A stretch of 64,000 nucleotides of DNA, taken from positions 46,252,001 through 46,316,000 of the forward strand of contig OZ231127.1 in NCBI GenBank assembly GCA_965153355.1, in the 5' to 3' direction. This document shows, piece after piece, positions 52,204 through 63,652 of this stretch. The position numbers and the translations under genes are program-made. This DNA comes from Flaccisagitta enflata (lineage: Eukaryota; Chaetognatha; Sagittoidea; Aphragmophora). Numbering within the stretch: position 1 is the stretch's first letter; every line of letters begins with the position of its first letter. The notes beneath the pieces were generated by a model. The model saw only the letters and a list, made by a program, of their open reading frames with translations, did no database searches and was not told where the DNA came from.

Positions 52204-52563
52204 GGGCAGCGGCCCCAAAGGGCCAATGTCTTGTAGGACACAGGGGTGAATTTCCATATGTCCTGCGAGGGCATATTTGAGGTCTTTGGAGCAATTTTCC
52301 ATGATATTCAATGGGGTTTTTCATATTTTTCATTTTCTCATCAGTTGCCATGTTATTCAATGGGAGTTTCAAATTTTTTTCCTTCTTCATCAATTTTCCA
52401 TGTTATTCAATGGGAACTTTGCATTTAATCAATTTCCCATGTTATTCAATAAGAATTTGACGCTTGAGAAGCTCCAGGGGGGGGACAGACATACGGACGT
52501 ACGGACGAATGGAAATTCACCCCTGTGTCCTACAGGACATTGGCCCTTTCGGGCCGCTGCCCA
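52204..52563. mobile_element. Second hairpin-capped repeat type with ~55-bp inverted ends
   Basis: Both ends carry GGGCAGCGGCCC plus a GGGCC partner, each end itself a hairpin. The inversion continues through GACACAGGGGTGAATTTCCA. The interior has tandem TTCCATGTTATTCAATGGG units and a GACGTACGGACGAA run reminiscent of the other hairpin-capped family. Confidence 0.75.
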
Positions 52564-53062
52564 AAAAACAAAAAGAAAAAAGATTTAATAAAAAACCGAA
52601 CATTTATGATTTGTTCCTACGGTGAGAGTCGCCTTTTATGCTATCTTACATCTAAAGATTAGAATAAAATGATCCTTAAAGAAACAGAAATTACTGTTTG
52701 TTTGTTTTTTTCTGCTCATTTTTAAGTCGTTTGCTGAGTCTTAGGGTGAGTCTGTTACAAATAGGTGTAGGTTAGTAACGCATCCGGCCATGATACTGAT
52801 ATCTCACCACTTCGGTCTCCAGTTTGTTATGTTGCTCTTTAATATACACGAACATCTTTTAAATGAATTTCTATTTTTCAGATATTAAAGCAATTGATGA
52901 GTCCAAAAGTTTCGGTCCATAGTTTAGAGTCATCATCGGCAGTTTCATCATTGAATAGCCAATGTTTCCATGACCGCCAAAATTCACACATAGGATCTCT
53001 GGTAAATGAATCAAATAGGAGATGAAATTTTTCTATGAGGGTGTGCATTGTTGTAATCTAAA

Positions 53063-54391
53063 ATGAAAAGAAAAACAACTATTTCACTTGTTGACAGTGT
53101 TGGTAAAGCGTCTGGCTCGTTTATTAAAGCGGAACATATTTTAAACGGGTCACCAACATTAGTTATCCATCTTCATCTGTTGTTCAACTCATTAATCCAA
53201 CATGGTTATGTACCGTCTGGATTCCTACTAGGTGTTATCTCGCCGATCATAAAGGACCCTGAGGGTGACACTTCATCTGTGGAAAATTACAGAGGGATTA
53301 CACTCAGTCATGTATTTTCCTTTTTATTTGAACATGCGATTCTGTTAAAGATTGGTCACCTGCTTTCCTCAGATGACCTTCAATTTGGTTACAAAAAATG
53401 CCACTCAACTAGTCATGCTATTTACTCGGTAAAACAATGTATTGACTATTTCACAAAGCATGGTTCTCATGTCTACGCATCTTTCCTTGACTGTACTAAA
53501 GGTTTTGATAGAGTAAGTCATAGTGGCTTATTCCTAAAACTTTTGAAACGTGGCGTAAATCTATGTTGGATACGAATTCTTTACTTTTGGTACTCTAATC
53601 TGTCCAGTGTCTGTAAATGGCACGATGCAATCAGTAATATGTTTTCTGTCATCTCAGGTGTGAGACAAGGAGGCGTGTTAAGCGCAAGATTTTGGGCTGT
53701 CTATATGGATGACCTAATTATGGAATTACGCAAGTCTGGCATGGGCTGTAATATTCTGAATTACTTTATTGCCTGTATTCTTTATGCCGATGATGTTTGT
53801 TTGTTGGCTCCCAGTAGACAAGCCATGCAGACGTTACTCGATATCTGTGCGAATTATGCATCTTCCTGGTGCATACTTTATAATGAACGAAAGACTAAGC
53901 TAATGTATTTTGGAAAAGACTTTGGATCTTTTTCTTGTGCTCCAATTCATCTTAACGGCGTCTCACTTGAGTTTGTTCAAGAATGGAAATACCTTGGTGT
54001 TCTTTTGTCCTCGGGTGACGGTTTTACTTGCTCTTCAAAAAAAAGCCGATGTTCTTTTTATCGAAGCACGAACTCCATACTTAATGTATTGCACGGTCCG
54101 AGCGAGATTGTTCAAATGAAACTTCTCTACAGTGTATGTGTTCCTATCATCACTTATGCATCCGATGTTGTTATTTTTCCACAAAAAGAAATGGAATCAC
54201 TACATATAGCTGTTAATGATGCTATTCGAAAGATATTTTCGTATCACAGATGGGAAAGTATCAAAACATTAAGACAATCCTTCGGTTATCTCTCAATTAC
54301 TGAACTATTTGCAAAACGCAAACGCAATTTTGAAATCCGTTTACCTCAAATTGGTAATGCAACATTGTCTTTTTTATCTCGAAATTGTTAA
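53063..54391 (+). CDS. Non-LTR retrotransposon reverse transcriptase (partial ORF2)
   Basis: 442 uninterrupted codons. RT motifs: ISPIIKDPEG, NYRGITLS (~93), LQFGYKK, motif A ASFLDCTKGFDRV (~150), SGVRQGGVLS (~205), catalytic LYADDVCLL (~237), NERKTKLMYFG and a thumb-like WKYLGVLL. The C-terminus has no zinc knuckle. The N-terminal endonuclease is missing; upstream sequence has stops, so this is 5'-truncated, though the RT itself is intact. Clade not resolved (the VRQGGVLS block is common to several LINE clades). AATAAA lies at about 54446. Confidence 0.85.
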   Translation: MKRKTTISLVDSVGKASGSFIKAEHILNGSPTLVIHLHLLFNSLIQHGYVPSGFLLGVISPIIKDPEGDTSSVENYRGITLSHVFSFLFEHAILLKIGHLLSSDDLQFGYKKCHSTSHAIYSVKQCIDYFTKHGSHVYASFLDCTKGFDRVSHSGLFLKLLKRGVNLCWIRILYFWYSNLSSVCKWHDAISNMFSVISGVRQGGVLSARFWAVYMDDLIMELRKSGMGCNILNYFIACILYADDVCLLAPSRQAMQTLLDICANYASSWCILYNERKTKLMYFGKDFGSFSCAPIHLNGVSLEFVQEWKYLGVLLSSGDGFTCSSKKSRCSFYRSTNSILNVLHGPSEIVQMKLLYSVCVPIITYASDVVIFPQKEMESLHIAVNDAIRKIFSYHRWESIKTLRQSFGYLSITELFAKRKRNFEIRLPQIGNATLSFLSRNC

Positions 54392-54465
54392 CCTGTAGTA
54401 GTTTAGCTGTATGTTGATGTATGTTCTGTGTTACAATTTTAAAACACGAATAAAAGATCATATAT

Positions 54466-55020
54466 AAACCAGACTTAAACCAGACTTTAACCAGACTTTA
54501 TCCAGACTTAAACCAGACTTAAACCAGACTTTATCCAGACTTAAACCAGACTTTATCCAGACTTTAACCAGACTTTAACCAGACTTTAACCAGACTTTAA
54601 CCAGACTTTAAGTTTAACCAGACTTTAACCAGACTTTAACCAGACTTTAACCAGACTTTAACCAGACTTAAAACATACTTAAACCATACTTAAACCAGAC
54701 TTAAACCATAGTTATCTTTGATATCATTTTAACCAGCAGACTTAAACCAGCAGACTTAAACCATTAGACCAGCAGACTTAAACCATTAGATTTAAACCAG
54801 CAGACTTAAACCAGCAGACTTAAACCAGCAGATTTAAACCAGCAGACTTTAACCAGCAGATGTAACCCATTAGATTTAAACCAGCAGACTTCAACCAGAA
54901 GATTTAAACCAGCAGATTTAAACCATCAGACTTTACCCAGCAGACTTTAACCAGCAGACTTTAACCAGCATACTTTAACCAGCAGACTTTAACCAGCAGA
55001 CTTTAACCAGCAGATTTTAA
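54466..55020. repeat. Minisatellite arrays (ACCAGACTTTA, then ACCAGCAGACTTTA)
   Basis: Tandem 11-12-bp units to about 54720, then 14-bp units, beginning about 20 bp after the LINE AATAAA. The first array may have grown from the LINE 3' tail. Confidence 0.9.
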
Positions 55021-55450
55021 CCAAAAGTGACCAAAAATGACCAAAAATGGCCAAAAATGGCCAAAAATGACCAAAAATGACCAAAAATGATCAAAATGAC
55101 CTAAAATGACCAAAAATGACCAAAAATGACCAAAATGACCAAAAATGATCAAAAATGACCAAAAATAATCAAAAATGACCAAAAATGACCAAAATGACCA
55201 AAATGACCAAAATGACCAAAATGTCCAAAATGACCAAAATGACCAATATGACCAATATGACCACAAATGCCCACAAATGCCCACAAATGCCCACAAATGA
55301 CCAAAAATGACCAAAAATGACCAAAAATGACCAAAAATAATAAAAAATGACCAAAATGACCCAAAATGACCAAAATGACCAAAATGACCAAAATGACCAA
55401 AAATGACCAAAAGTGACTAAAAGCAACCAATAATTCCCAAAACCAACAAA
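55015..55450. repeat. Minisatellite of AAAATGACC units
   Basis: About 40 units of ATGACCAAAA/CCACAAATGC. The reverse complement (TGGTCATTTT) resembles the TAAGTCATTTT arrays inside hairpin-capped copies 2 and 3. It abuts copy 8. Confidence 0.9.
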
Positions 55451-55494
55451 AAAAATGACTCAAAATAACTCCAGACGACCCAAAAAGACGAAAA

Positions 55495-55584
55495 AAAGCA
55501 AAGTGTTACGGACCGACAGACGGACGGACGGACGGACCGACCGACCGACAGACAGAGCGGGTTGTAGAGTCGCGTGCACGCGAC
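55495..55584 (-). repeat. Hairpin-capped repeat, copy 8 (5' half)
   Basis: Reverse-complement hairpin GTCGCGTGCACGCGAC, GGACGGACGG run and the CAAAGTG block; then it passes into the minisatellite at 55015-55450. TTA lies outside the hairpin end. Confidence 0.8.
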
Positions 55585-55639
55585 TAAAAATGGTAAGGGT
55601 CCTAAAATTGCCCACTCCACATTAGGTAAAGAGGATGAA

Positions 55640-56760
55640 AAGAAATAAGCAACTTTTGCTATGTGAAGCACCCAACTGTTTCACTTTGAGTCTCTGTAGC
55701 AAGTTTGAATCAAATTGGTGGAAGACAGCCAAAATTATGCAACTTTTCACTTTTAAGAAGATAGGGTGGTTGAGTAATAAACTGGTTTTGCCGATTAGCA
55801 TGCTAAGATTGTGATAAATCACTTACAAACATCGAGTCGTTTCATTTTGAGTCTTCTTAGCAAGTTTTAACCAAATTGGTTGAAAATAATTTAAGTTTTG
55901 CACATTTATCACTTATAGGGTGGTAGGCTGGCTGACTGGTAGGCCGGTTAGCATGCTGAAATCTATATAAATCAAATTCATATGTTAAGTCCTTCCATTT
56001 AGGGACTACATACCAAGTTTCAACCAAATTGGTTGAAAACTGCCGAAGTTATGCATGTTTTTCACTTTTAGGCTGGTAGGCTAGTTGGGTGGTAGGCTGG
56101 TTTGGCTGGTTAGCATGCTAAAACCTTTACAATTCGAATACATATGTTGATTCTTTCCATTTAGAGACTACATACCAAGTTTCAACCAAATCAATTGAAA
56201 AATGCCGGAGTTATGCACGTTTTTCACTTTTAGGCTGGTAGGCTAGTTGGGTGGTAGGCTGGTTTAGCCGGTTAGCATGCTAAAATCTTTACAATTCAAA
56301 TACATATGTTGAGTCCTTCCTTTTAAAGACTACATAGCAAGTTTCAACCAAATCGGTTGAAAAATGATGAAGTTATGCACATTTTTAACTTTTAGGCTAG
56401 TAGGCTAGTTGGGTGGTAGGCTGGTTTGGCCGGTTAGCATGCTAAAACCTTTACAATTTCAATACATATGTTGAGTCCTTTCATTTAGCGACTACACACC
56501 GAGTTTCAACCAAATTGGTTGAAAAATGTCGAAGTTAAGCACGTTTTTCACTTTTAGGCTGGTAGGCTGGTTGGGTGGTAGGACGGTTTGGCCGGTTAAT
56601 ATGCTAAAATCTGTACAAATCAAACACATATGTTGAGTCCTTCCATTTAGAGACTACATACCAAGTTACAACCAAATTGGTTGAAAAATGCCAAAGTTAT
56701 GCACATTTTTTACTTTTAGGCTGGTAGGCTGGTTGGGCCGGTTGGGTAAGTCGGGTAATA
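55640..56760. repeat. Tandem satellite with 162-bp period, about seven copies
   Basis: The landmark GGTTAGCATGCTAAA recurs at about 55799, 55951, 56113, 56275, 56437 and 56599. The last intervals are all 162 bp; the first is 152. Units also contain CAAGTTTCAACCAAAT and TTCACTTTTAGGCTGGTAGG. No ORF. Confidence 0.85.
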
Positions 56761-56867
56761 ACATACGCATAGGATGTAAAGTGGCTTACCCTAGTACAAC
56801 TTCCCTCCAAGTATGAAGCAAATCGGTCAAGGCGTTCAAAAGTTAGCCCATTTTTAAATGTGTGGAT

Positions 56868-56889
56868 GACAACGACGACAACGACAACG

Positions 56890-56927
<38 letters not shown>

Positions 56928-56960
56928 AACAACGACAACAACAACAACAACGACGACACC
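56868..56960. repeat. (ACGACA)n/(ACA)n repeat
   Basis: Short repetitive ACGACAACGACAAC tract at the end of the satellite. Confidence 0.85.
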
Positions 56961-57069
56961 CACCCGCCTCGAATTATAGTCCGCGTCGGAATGGTATTCC
57001 GTCGCGGTCAAAAAGAAAGATAGAATAAGTTCTGCTCCGATGCTACTTTGGGGGTGGTGAGGAAAAAAA

Positions 57070-57253
57070 CAAGGCCGGATACATGGCTACCCCAGTCGCG
57101 TGCGGGTGGGCAGGGGCTATATTTGAGGTCAGTGGAGCATTTGGGAAGGAGCAGTATAGCCAAAAAACCCATAAACGCCGAAAAATTACAGTGTGACGGA
57201 CCGAAGGACGGACGGACCGACAAAGCGGGGTGTAGAGTCGCGTAGCACGTGAC
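57070..57253 (-). repeat. Hairpin-capped repeat, copy 9
   Basis: Complete minus-orientation copy with GTCACGTGCTACGCGAC at its start (right end here) and GGCCTTG at its finish; TTA outside the hairpin end. Confidence 0.85.
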
Positions 57254-57734
57254 TAATAAAAAAAGAAAAGAAAAAAAAATTGGAAAGAAAGAAAGAAAGA
57301 AAGATTGCGGGAAAGAAAGGAAACATCATACGACACCAAATACCGGCAGGAATTGCATGACAGATGCTAGTCTGAGACCGATGTTTTTTCTTTAATCAGA
57401 GACCGACACCAATCTAAAACTGACAACGGCCGAGTTAGTTTAGGAGGAGAAAGGAAAAAAGGTCTTTTGTCTTTCGGCTGAGCAATACTTTCTCGCGGGT
57501 GGGTTTTGGCTGGAGTTTACGTGAAGGTTAGGGGTTGGGTTCGGGATAGGGGTAGGTTCAGAGGTTATGTTAGGTTTAGGGGTGGGGTTAGGGTTAGGGA
57601 TAAGGTTGCAGTTATGAAATGGTGAAAAAAACAAGTGCACAACCGCAGTGACGAGTTCTTAAAATTGGCCTTGGAGTTCCGGGAGAGGAGATGAGTTAAA
57701 ACGACATTTGGGTGCTTCACATAGCAAAAGTTGG
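57254..57734. other. Intergenic with degenerate TTAGGG-like tract
   Basis: 57525-57606 has GGTTAGGG-type units. The remainder is unrecognised. A GGTGCTTCACATAGCAAAAG motif near 57711 recurs elsewhere in the window. Confidence 0.5.
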
Positions 57735-58079
57735 TTACCGTATTTTCTCCATTTATCGCCCCCCCTCCAATTAACGCCCCCCTCTTTTTTTCTCTGGATT
57801 GTTGATAAATGGGAAGAAGAAAAGGCAAATTGTCAAAGATTTTGATTTTTTTCAGTGCTTTTTCAGTGCTTTCATTGAAAATAGGCAAAAAAATCATATC
57901 AATATCACTTCATTGTACTTTATCTTATAATTTTGATATTTCAAGTAGTATTCATGGTAAAAAACGTTAAATAACAATGTACATTTATATCAAAAGGGGG
58001 CGCTAATTGGAGGGTAAAATGGCAATGTCATTTTTCAATTTCAAAAGCGCCCGGGGCGCTAATTAGAGAAAATACGGTA
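57735..58079. mobile_element. MITE with CCGTATTTTCTC termini
   Basis: Inverted ends CCGTATTTTCTC...AATTARCGCCCC, with TA outside each end. Repeated GGGGCGCTAATTRGAG blocks occur near the right end. No ORF. A decayed related sequence is at about 63360-63420. Confidence 0.6.
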
Positions 58080-59240
58080 TTTCTTTTCACCCTCTTTATT
58101 TAATATAGAATGGTTAATTTTAGATTCTTTACCATTTTTTTTATCAAAGATTGTTCATCTTCCAATTTGTAAGCAAATTTTTTTTGAGGATCTAATAAGA
58201 TAGTGGGATAAATCAGTATAAACACATTCTTTTAATTAGCTTTTACTAATTTTCTCTCTTTAAAAATTGTTAATCTGCATTTTCAGTATGCTCTATCATA
58301 GTTCTTTTAGAAGTAAAACTACACATGATTTTGCTGATTTCTGGGATTTCTGTGGGAACAAAACAACGGAGGATGAGAGAATTTTGAAAAAAAAAGAAAA
58401 TGGTCATCTTCATAATTTTTTCTCTTTCATTTTACCTAAGTAGGGTAAAGGGATACTACAAAATTTTGCCATGTAAAGCACCCAAACGGTACCCGAATGT
58501 TAAGAACGCGAACAACATTTGAATGATACCTTGATGGATTTCGCAACGAAAATCGCTGATCAAATGTCGCTGTCGAGATCTCGTTGCAGACCGGGTCCTT
58601 TGTCCCCTGATTTTGACACAAATGCTTCCTTCTGACAGAAAAAATCGACCGTTCTTTCGCACAATTATTTTGGCGCGTTATTTTCTCTCTTTCCATCTTT
58701 CTTTTAGTGGCGTGCACATAGCATAGCATTATAGCATATAGCATGTTTTCCAGAATGTTTTATGGAAAACTAGGAATGGTGCGCGTATTACCTAGTCAGT
58801 GAGGGTTCCATTTATTTCAGTTTGGGTATAGTGAGGGATATTGTCCACTTGTCATATACTCGCTCAGTTCATGGATATCTAAGTATTTGGCCCTGTTGTG
58901 ATACAACTCGACTAAAAAAAGAAAGACGCACCTGATTATCTTTTCATAAAACAGGTACAAAAACTAATTTGAACTTTTTTTGATAGAGACATTTTGAAAG
59001 ATTTTCAAAAAATCTTTCAATCTAGACCAATCCCAGGTCTGTATCTCAAACGGTTTAGAAGCTAGAGCCCTGCAAAGAGAAGCACTAATTTGCAATAATG
59101 CAATTTTACATAGGGATTATAAAACTAGAATGGGCAAAGTTTTCACTCAAACTAATGCCATTTCTAAACGAACAAAGATAGAATTACCAGATCGGCGCCA
59201 AATGAAAGTACTTTTAAAGGGCCTTCAAACGGTCTAAGAT
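58080..59240. other. Intergenic, nothing recognised
   Basis: Short open frames at 58436-58744 (minus) carry no recognisable features. 58380-58450 resembles 63250-63325. Confidence 0.5.
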
Positions 59241-59246
59241 TTTATT
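59241..59246 (-). terminator. AATAAA polyadenylation signal for the 59333-59614 exon
   Basis: TTTATT on the plus strand, 87 bp past the stop codon. Confidence 0.45.
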
Positions 59247-59332
59247 AAGTTTTATAAAGATTCATAGGCAGAAATAGCCATTCAAAAGTGTGTCTTTTCT
59301 TTTTATCCGTGTGATATGACCCTTCAAAAATT

Positions 59333-59614
59333 TTACCCCTTGCATGTGTAAAGGCGTAACCTGTCGATGCTATCTTCAATCACCGTGTCAAATACATCAT
59401 CCCTCGAATCTTCCTCCACCGCCGCCACCTCCTCTTGTTCTCCCGCCTCTTCCAAACCAATCACATCCCTGACTGACTCGTTCCCTTTAACAACTTCTTC
59501 CCCGTAGTTTTCATGGTTATTATGAATCATGATGATATTTTTGGATGTTGGTTGTCGTTCAGGATGATTTTGCAGATGCCGCCAAGAGTGGTCAACTTTT
59601 TCCTCTCCTTCTGC
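59333..59614 (-). CDS. Terminal exon of an acidic host protein
   Basis: The acceptor CTGCTGCTTACAG ends at 59615. Then come 93 codons and a TAA, with a varied, acidic composition (EEAGEQEEVAAVEEDSRDD) and an N-part containing VDHSWRHLQNHPERQ. AATAAA follows at 59246-59241. The exon starts in phase 0, matching the phase-0 donors at 59844 and 62538. No domain is recognised. Confidence 0.5.
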   Translation of the reverse strand, partial: AEGEEKVDHSWRHLQNHPERQPTSKNIIMIHNNHENYGEEVVKGNESVRDVIGLEEAGEQEEVAAVEEDSRDDVFDTVIEDSIDRLRLYTCKG

Positions 59615-59843
59615 CTGTAAGCAGCAGCATCGCCCAGGAATAGAAGTGAAAATAGAAGGAGCGGAAAAAAGTATAAAAATGCCAAAAAATTTGCATACTT
59701 TTTATTTGGTTAAAAGATTTTAAAAATTGCATACTTGTATAGTTTTGAGAGTTGAACCTCACTGGTCAGCAGGAACAGTGGGTCAATGTCATTTTCGCAG
59801 GTGTTATCTGTACAAAAATCCTTTGGCATGGATGGTCAGTTAC

Positions 59844-59951
59844 TAAGCTTAGGATGAATTTGTTATAAATACATGAGTAATTTTCGTAAATGTAAGGCCA
59901 GTAGTTATAACTATTCTCCACGGTCTCGGATGAGATGTCTTTTGCACCCAT
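59844..59951 (-). CDS. Possible exon upstream of 59333-59614
   Basis: ATG in good context (AAGATGG) opens 36 codons (MGAKDISSETVENSYNY) ending in phase 0 at a GTAACT donor. It could be an alternative first exon of the same gene. Evidence is only the start context, donor and phase. Confidence 0.2.
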
Positions 59952-60152
59952 CTTACTCTAATGCACCTCACTGTTGCGTAATAAAACTTTTATGATCAAT
60001 TAATGGCCTCCTGCACTTGGGCCAAAAATTTATTGATTTTTTTCTGATGACATTTTTAAGGCCCTAGACATGTGCATGGACTCAATTTACAATGTATCCT
60101 GGAAATCTGGGCCCATTTGGCCCAAAAAAAGGACCCGGATGGCCCAAAAAAC

Positions 60153-60520
60153 TGGTCAAAATAGGTTAAAACTTCTGTTTTTCAGTAATTGCTCGCATAA
60201 TTCAGATAGTATGTAAAACATATCTTAAGATTAATATTAAATTGTTAGTATAGTAGTTTGAAGAAATAATTGGAGCTCAGAATAGGGCTTCCACAGGTCA
60301 AAATTAGGTGAAATTAGACTAAATTGAACATAAAACTGGTCAAAATTAGCCAAAACTGTTAATTTTCTGTAATTGCTTGCATGGATCAGATAGTATGTTA
60401 AAGATATTATTTAATTAATACTTAATTGTTAGTATAGTAGTTTTAGGAAATAACTTGAGCTCAGATTAGGGTCTGCACAGGTCAAAATAAGGTCAAATTA
60501 AGTTAAATTAACCATAAATC
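60153..60520. repeat. Tandem duplication, two ~185-bp copies
   Basis: Both copies contain TTGTTAGTATAGTAGTTT, GAGCTCAGA and CACAGGTCAAAAT in order, with moderate divergence. Confidence 0.75.
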
Positions 60521-60670
60521 TATAAATGAATGTGCAAAAAAGGTTGTTAAGTAATTTTGAAGTTAGAAAGATAATCAATAAGGTTGATAAGTCTTTAAAA
60601 TGCTTTAAGCCAGTAATGTATATGTATCAGGCTTAGGTCAGAGTAGTATTTGGCTAATATTAGGTCAGTA

Positions 60671-61292
60671 TTAGACCCTTTTTTTCCCGAGACTTTTGTA
60701 GTTAGAAAACATATGACAGTGCCATATTGTTGCAAAGTCTATCTGCTATCATAATGTATAAAGAAAAAAACAATTTTCAAAATTCTTGGCTCGGGTTTCG
60801 AACGGTGAAGTTTGCTAAAAGTATAGGAAATTGAAAATTTCAAAATGAAAATTTTTAAAATCTGATTGCAGATTCTTATTCTCCATGAAAAAGTATGTAC
60901 ACAAAGTATAATTCATTTTTTAAAATTCTTATGGGAACATGACAAAAAATCTGATTTTTATTGAAAAAAGCGAACAAAAGAACAATTATGCGCTTTTCGT
61001 TAGTTTTTTTAATATTTGACAGGCTTCTTGTAAAAATATCAAAAAAAGAAGAGCACTTTTCATTTATACTTTTTCATAAAGAATCTGAATCTGCAATCAG
61101 ATTTCAAAAAATTTCATTTTGAAATTTTCATTTTCCTATACTTTTAGCAAATTTCACCGTTCGAAACCCGAGCCAAGAATTTTGAAAATTGTTTTTTTCT
61201 TTTTACAACATGATAGCAGATAAAGTTTGCAACAATATGGCACTGTCATATATTTTCTAGCTACAAAAGTCTCGGGAAAAAATGGGTCTAGT
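60671..61292. mobile_element. Long palindromic foldback element (arms ~230 bp)
   Basis: Left arm 60671-60905 and right arm 61065-61292 are near-perfect inverted copies: CCCGAGACTTTTGTAG, GACAGTGCCATATTGTTGC and GGCTCGGGTTTCGAACGG in one, their complements in the other. A ~160-bp AT-rich spacer separates them. Outer ends read GACCC...GGGTC with TA on both sides. A longer GTCAGTAT also flanks both sides. No ORF. Confidence 0.75.
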
Positions 61293-61342
61293 CAGTATCA
61301 TTATGAAACATCAAGAATCATGAAAAAACTGGCCTTCACTCT

Positions 61343-61672
61343 ATCGACAGCATGAGATTTATTATAAATTTGGTCCAGAGAACATGGAATACTCAGCACA
61401 AAAAGCAGCAGGAATTCTAAAACAAACTTGCCTGAAGCTCTTAAGTGAGATCATCACTCAGGAGCAACTGAGTGCAATCCCTTTTGATAATAAAGTTTTC
61501 GAAAACTATTTTGGACAAATGACAGCACAGCCGAGAAAAAAGTAGATGCTGCCTTTCATGTCATTGGTGAAAGGCTGGTGCTCAGCTCTAATACATATTT
61601 GGCTTTCACAAATGGTGAAGATGTTGATGAACAAAGAGTTGAAGAGTCAAAGGAAGCAAGTTACAATTAATA
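61343..61672 (+). pseudogene. Possible decayed coding fragment
   Basis: Two adjacent frames look coding: one with GILKQTCLKLLSEIITQEQL to about 61540, and the next (shifted) with FHVIGERLVLSSNTYLAF and GEDVDEQRVEESKEASYN to a TAA at 61670. A frameshift near 61530 would join them. No family is recognised; it may be a transposase relic. Confidence 0.3.
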
Positions 61673-61783
61673 AGCTTCATTGCTTCTTCGTTGTTTCGGG
61701 ATTGACAAGAATTACAGATTCTAGAACTAATGAGTTGCTGCACAAGTGAAGATGACAAGATTGTCAAAGGCACAGTGGAGAAA

Positions 61784-61932
<149 letters not shown>

Positions 61933-62537
61933 AGAAAGGGAGAGAGAGAGAGACACAGAGATGTAGGTCGAGGTGCAAACAAAGATCAAATTAGAAGAGT
62001 CAAAACAATTTTTTTCAATATTCTAAATCTCACTAATTTAGATTTTTTTCATCAAAGAATATAATTGTTATGTTAAAATGTTTTTAGTTTTGCATAAAAA
62101 ATCATTTGTAGATGAAAAAAGAGTGCTGAGCAAGTAAAAAGGGGAGAAAAAAGAAGGAAATTTGAAGAAAATCTAATTTAGCAATTCTAAAACTCTCTTA
62201 AAATGCAAAATTTTGCATTTTCAAAAACATGGCCTCATTCTAAGAACATATAAGATGAGGGCCATGTTCTTAGAAATGCAAAATTGTTGAATTTGTTCAA
62301 GTCTTAGAATTTTCCCTTTGCAGGTTTTAAATTTTTGCTCTCTTGTTTTTAAGAAATTCATTATTTCCAGTGATTCGTTTTTGTCTTTGACAATGAAACA
62401 AAACATTGCCTTTATCATACTACTGTTCCTTTTATTAATAGAATAATACTTAACTACAAAATTACAAATTTCATAAAAAAAATGACAAAAATAACTATCA
62501 ATATAGTTATCAAATGAAACTGAAACCAAAATTTTAC

Positions 62538-62642
62538 CTTTATTTGCACCCCGACGTAGAGAGACAGAGGCAGAAACTGACACACAGAATCAAACACAGA
62601 TAAAAGTCCCCAAGATAGCATTGATTCTCCGGCCTCCGCCAT
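62538..62642 (-). CDS. Likely first coding exon of a host gene
   Basis: ATG in strong context (CCCATGGCGG) opens 35 codons (MAEAGESMLSWGLLSVF...) ending in phase 0 at AAG|GTAAAA. The middle is hydrophobic (LPLSLYVGV). The phase matches the terminal exon at 59333-59614, so the two may belong to one gene with a ~2.9-kb intron or more exons between. Confidence 0.4.
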
Positions 62643-63540
62643 GGGTTACGTCATGGTGCAAACAAAGGGAAAATTTACATTTTGAAGCAATTGATGAATA
62701 TTTATCAGTGGTGGACACGCGACATCTTTTTATATCAGTTCATCTGTTGTTTGGTCCATGGGAAATTTCATTGGAACAATCTTTTTTTGTCTTTTTTTTC
62801 AAAGGGGGGGGTTAAGGGTTGTTGTAAGGTTTGGGCGCTTCAGATAGCAAAAGTTTGGAATTTCTTCTTGTTTCGCTTACCAATGATGGAGGGACTAATT
62901 TCAAGGCCCTGACCGTTTTTCTTTTTTCAAAATTAGTCTATCTTCAGTTCGTTTAGCAGACCTCTTTCATGTCCTAATTTGCATAATGCTGTGAGAGATA
63001 CTGTCAGGCTTCAGTTTGTTTGTTAGCCTTGAACCTCTTCCTTTACATCATTTAGGCCGTTCAACTGTGTAACAGACAACACCTACAACATTTGCATCTT
63101 TGTTTTGAGTAGGATCTTTGTTTGATAGACAATTTTTTATGGCAATTGTTAGTCTCTTCAGCAACGAAATAGCATGGGGAAATTTGCTTCTCCATTGAAC
63201 TCAATACAAAACTTTAAGAGTTAAAAAAAAAACGGAAGACAAATGAATTTTGAGAAAAAGAAAACGGTCATCTTCATGATTTTTTGCACTCTGTATTGGG
63301 TAAGCGGGACAAAGGGATACAGTTCAACAACAATATTTGAAGCGGCCAGTTGTAAGGTATATACCATTTCCCCATCAATTAGCGCCCTCCATCTTATTAG
63401 GACCCCTCCTCTTTTAATAAGATCAACAAACCTTAGTCGCGTGGTATCTAAGGTAATAAAGTTAATGAATCTTATGAAGGTAATTATATTTTTAGGTGCC
63501 TACATCTTTCTAAAATTATCTATTATCAACTGTAATTAAC
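62643..63540. other. Probable promoter side and intergenic DNA
   Basis: Upstream of the 62642 start. Contains another GCTTCAGATAGCAAAAGTTT motif (about 62836) and a decayed MITE end (63360-63420). No supported gene. Confidence 0.4.
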
Positions 63541-63542
63541 CA

Positions 63543-63591
63543 ATCGACAGACAGACTAACGCAGCAAGTTCTAGAGTCCCTTTCATGCGAC
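63543..63591 (-). repeat. Hairpin-capped repeat, fragment (copy 10)
   Basis: CGACAGACAGAC...TAGAGTC...ATGCGAC followed by TTA; only the hairpin-proximal part remains. Confidence 0.5.
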
Positions 63592-63652
63592 TTAAAAAGA
63601 TTATTAGAGTATCAAAAGTTTTAAAATTAAAGTGATAAAACTTTTGTTTTTA

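Noticed and set aside
54466-56760. CRISPR-like array
   Set aside because: Repeats are contiguous or 162-bp units with no unique spacers, in a eukaryotic context.
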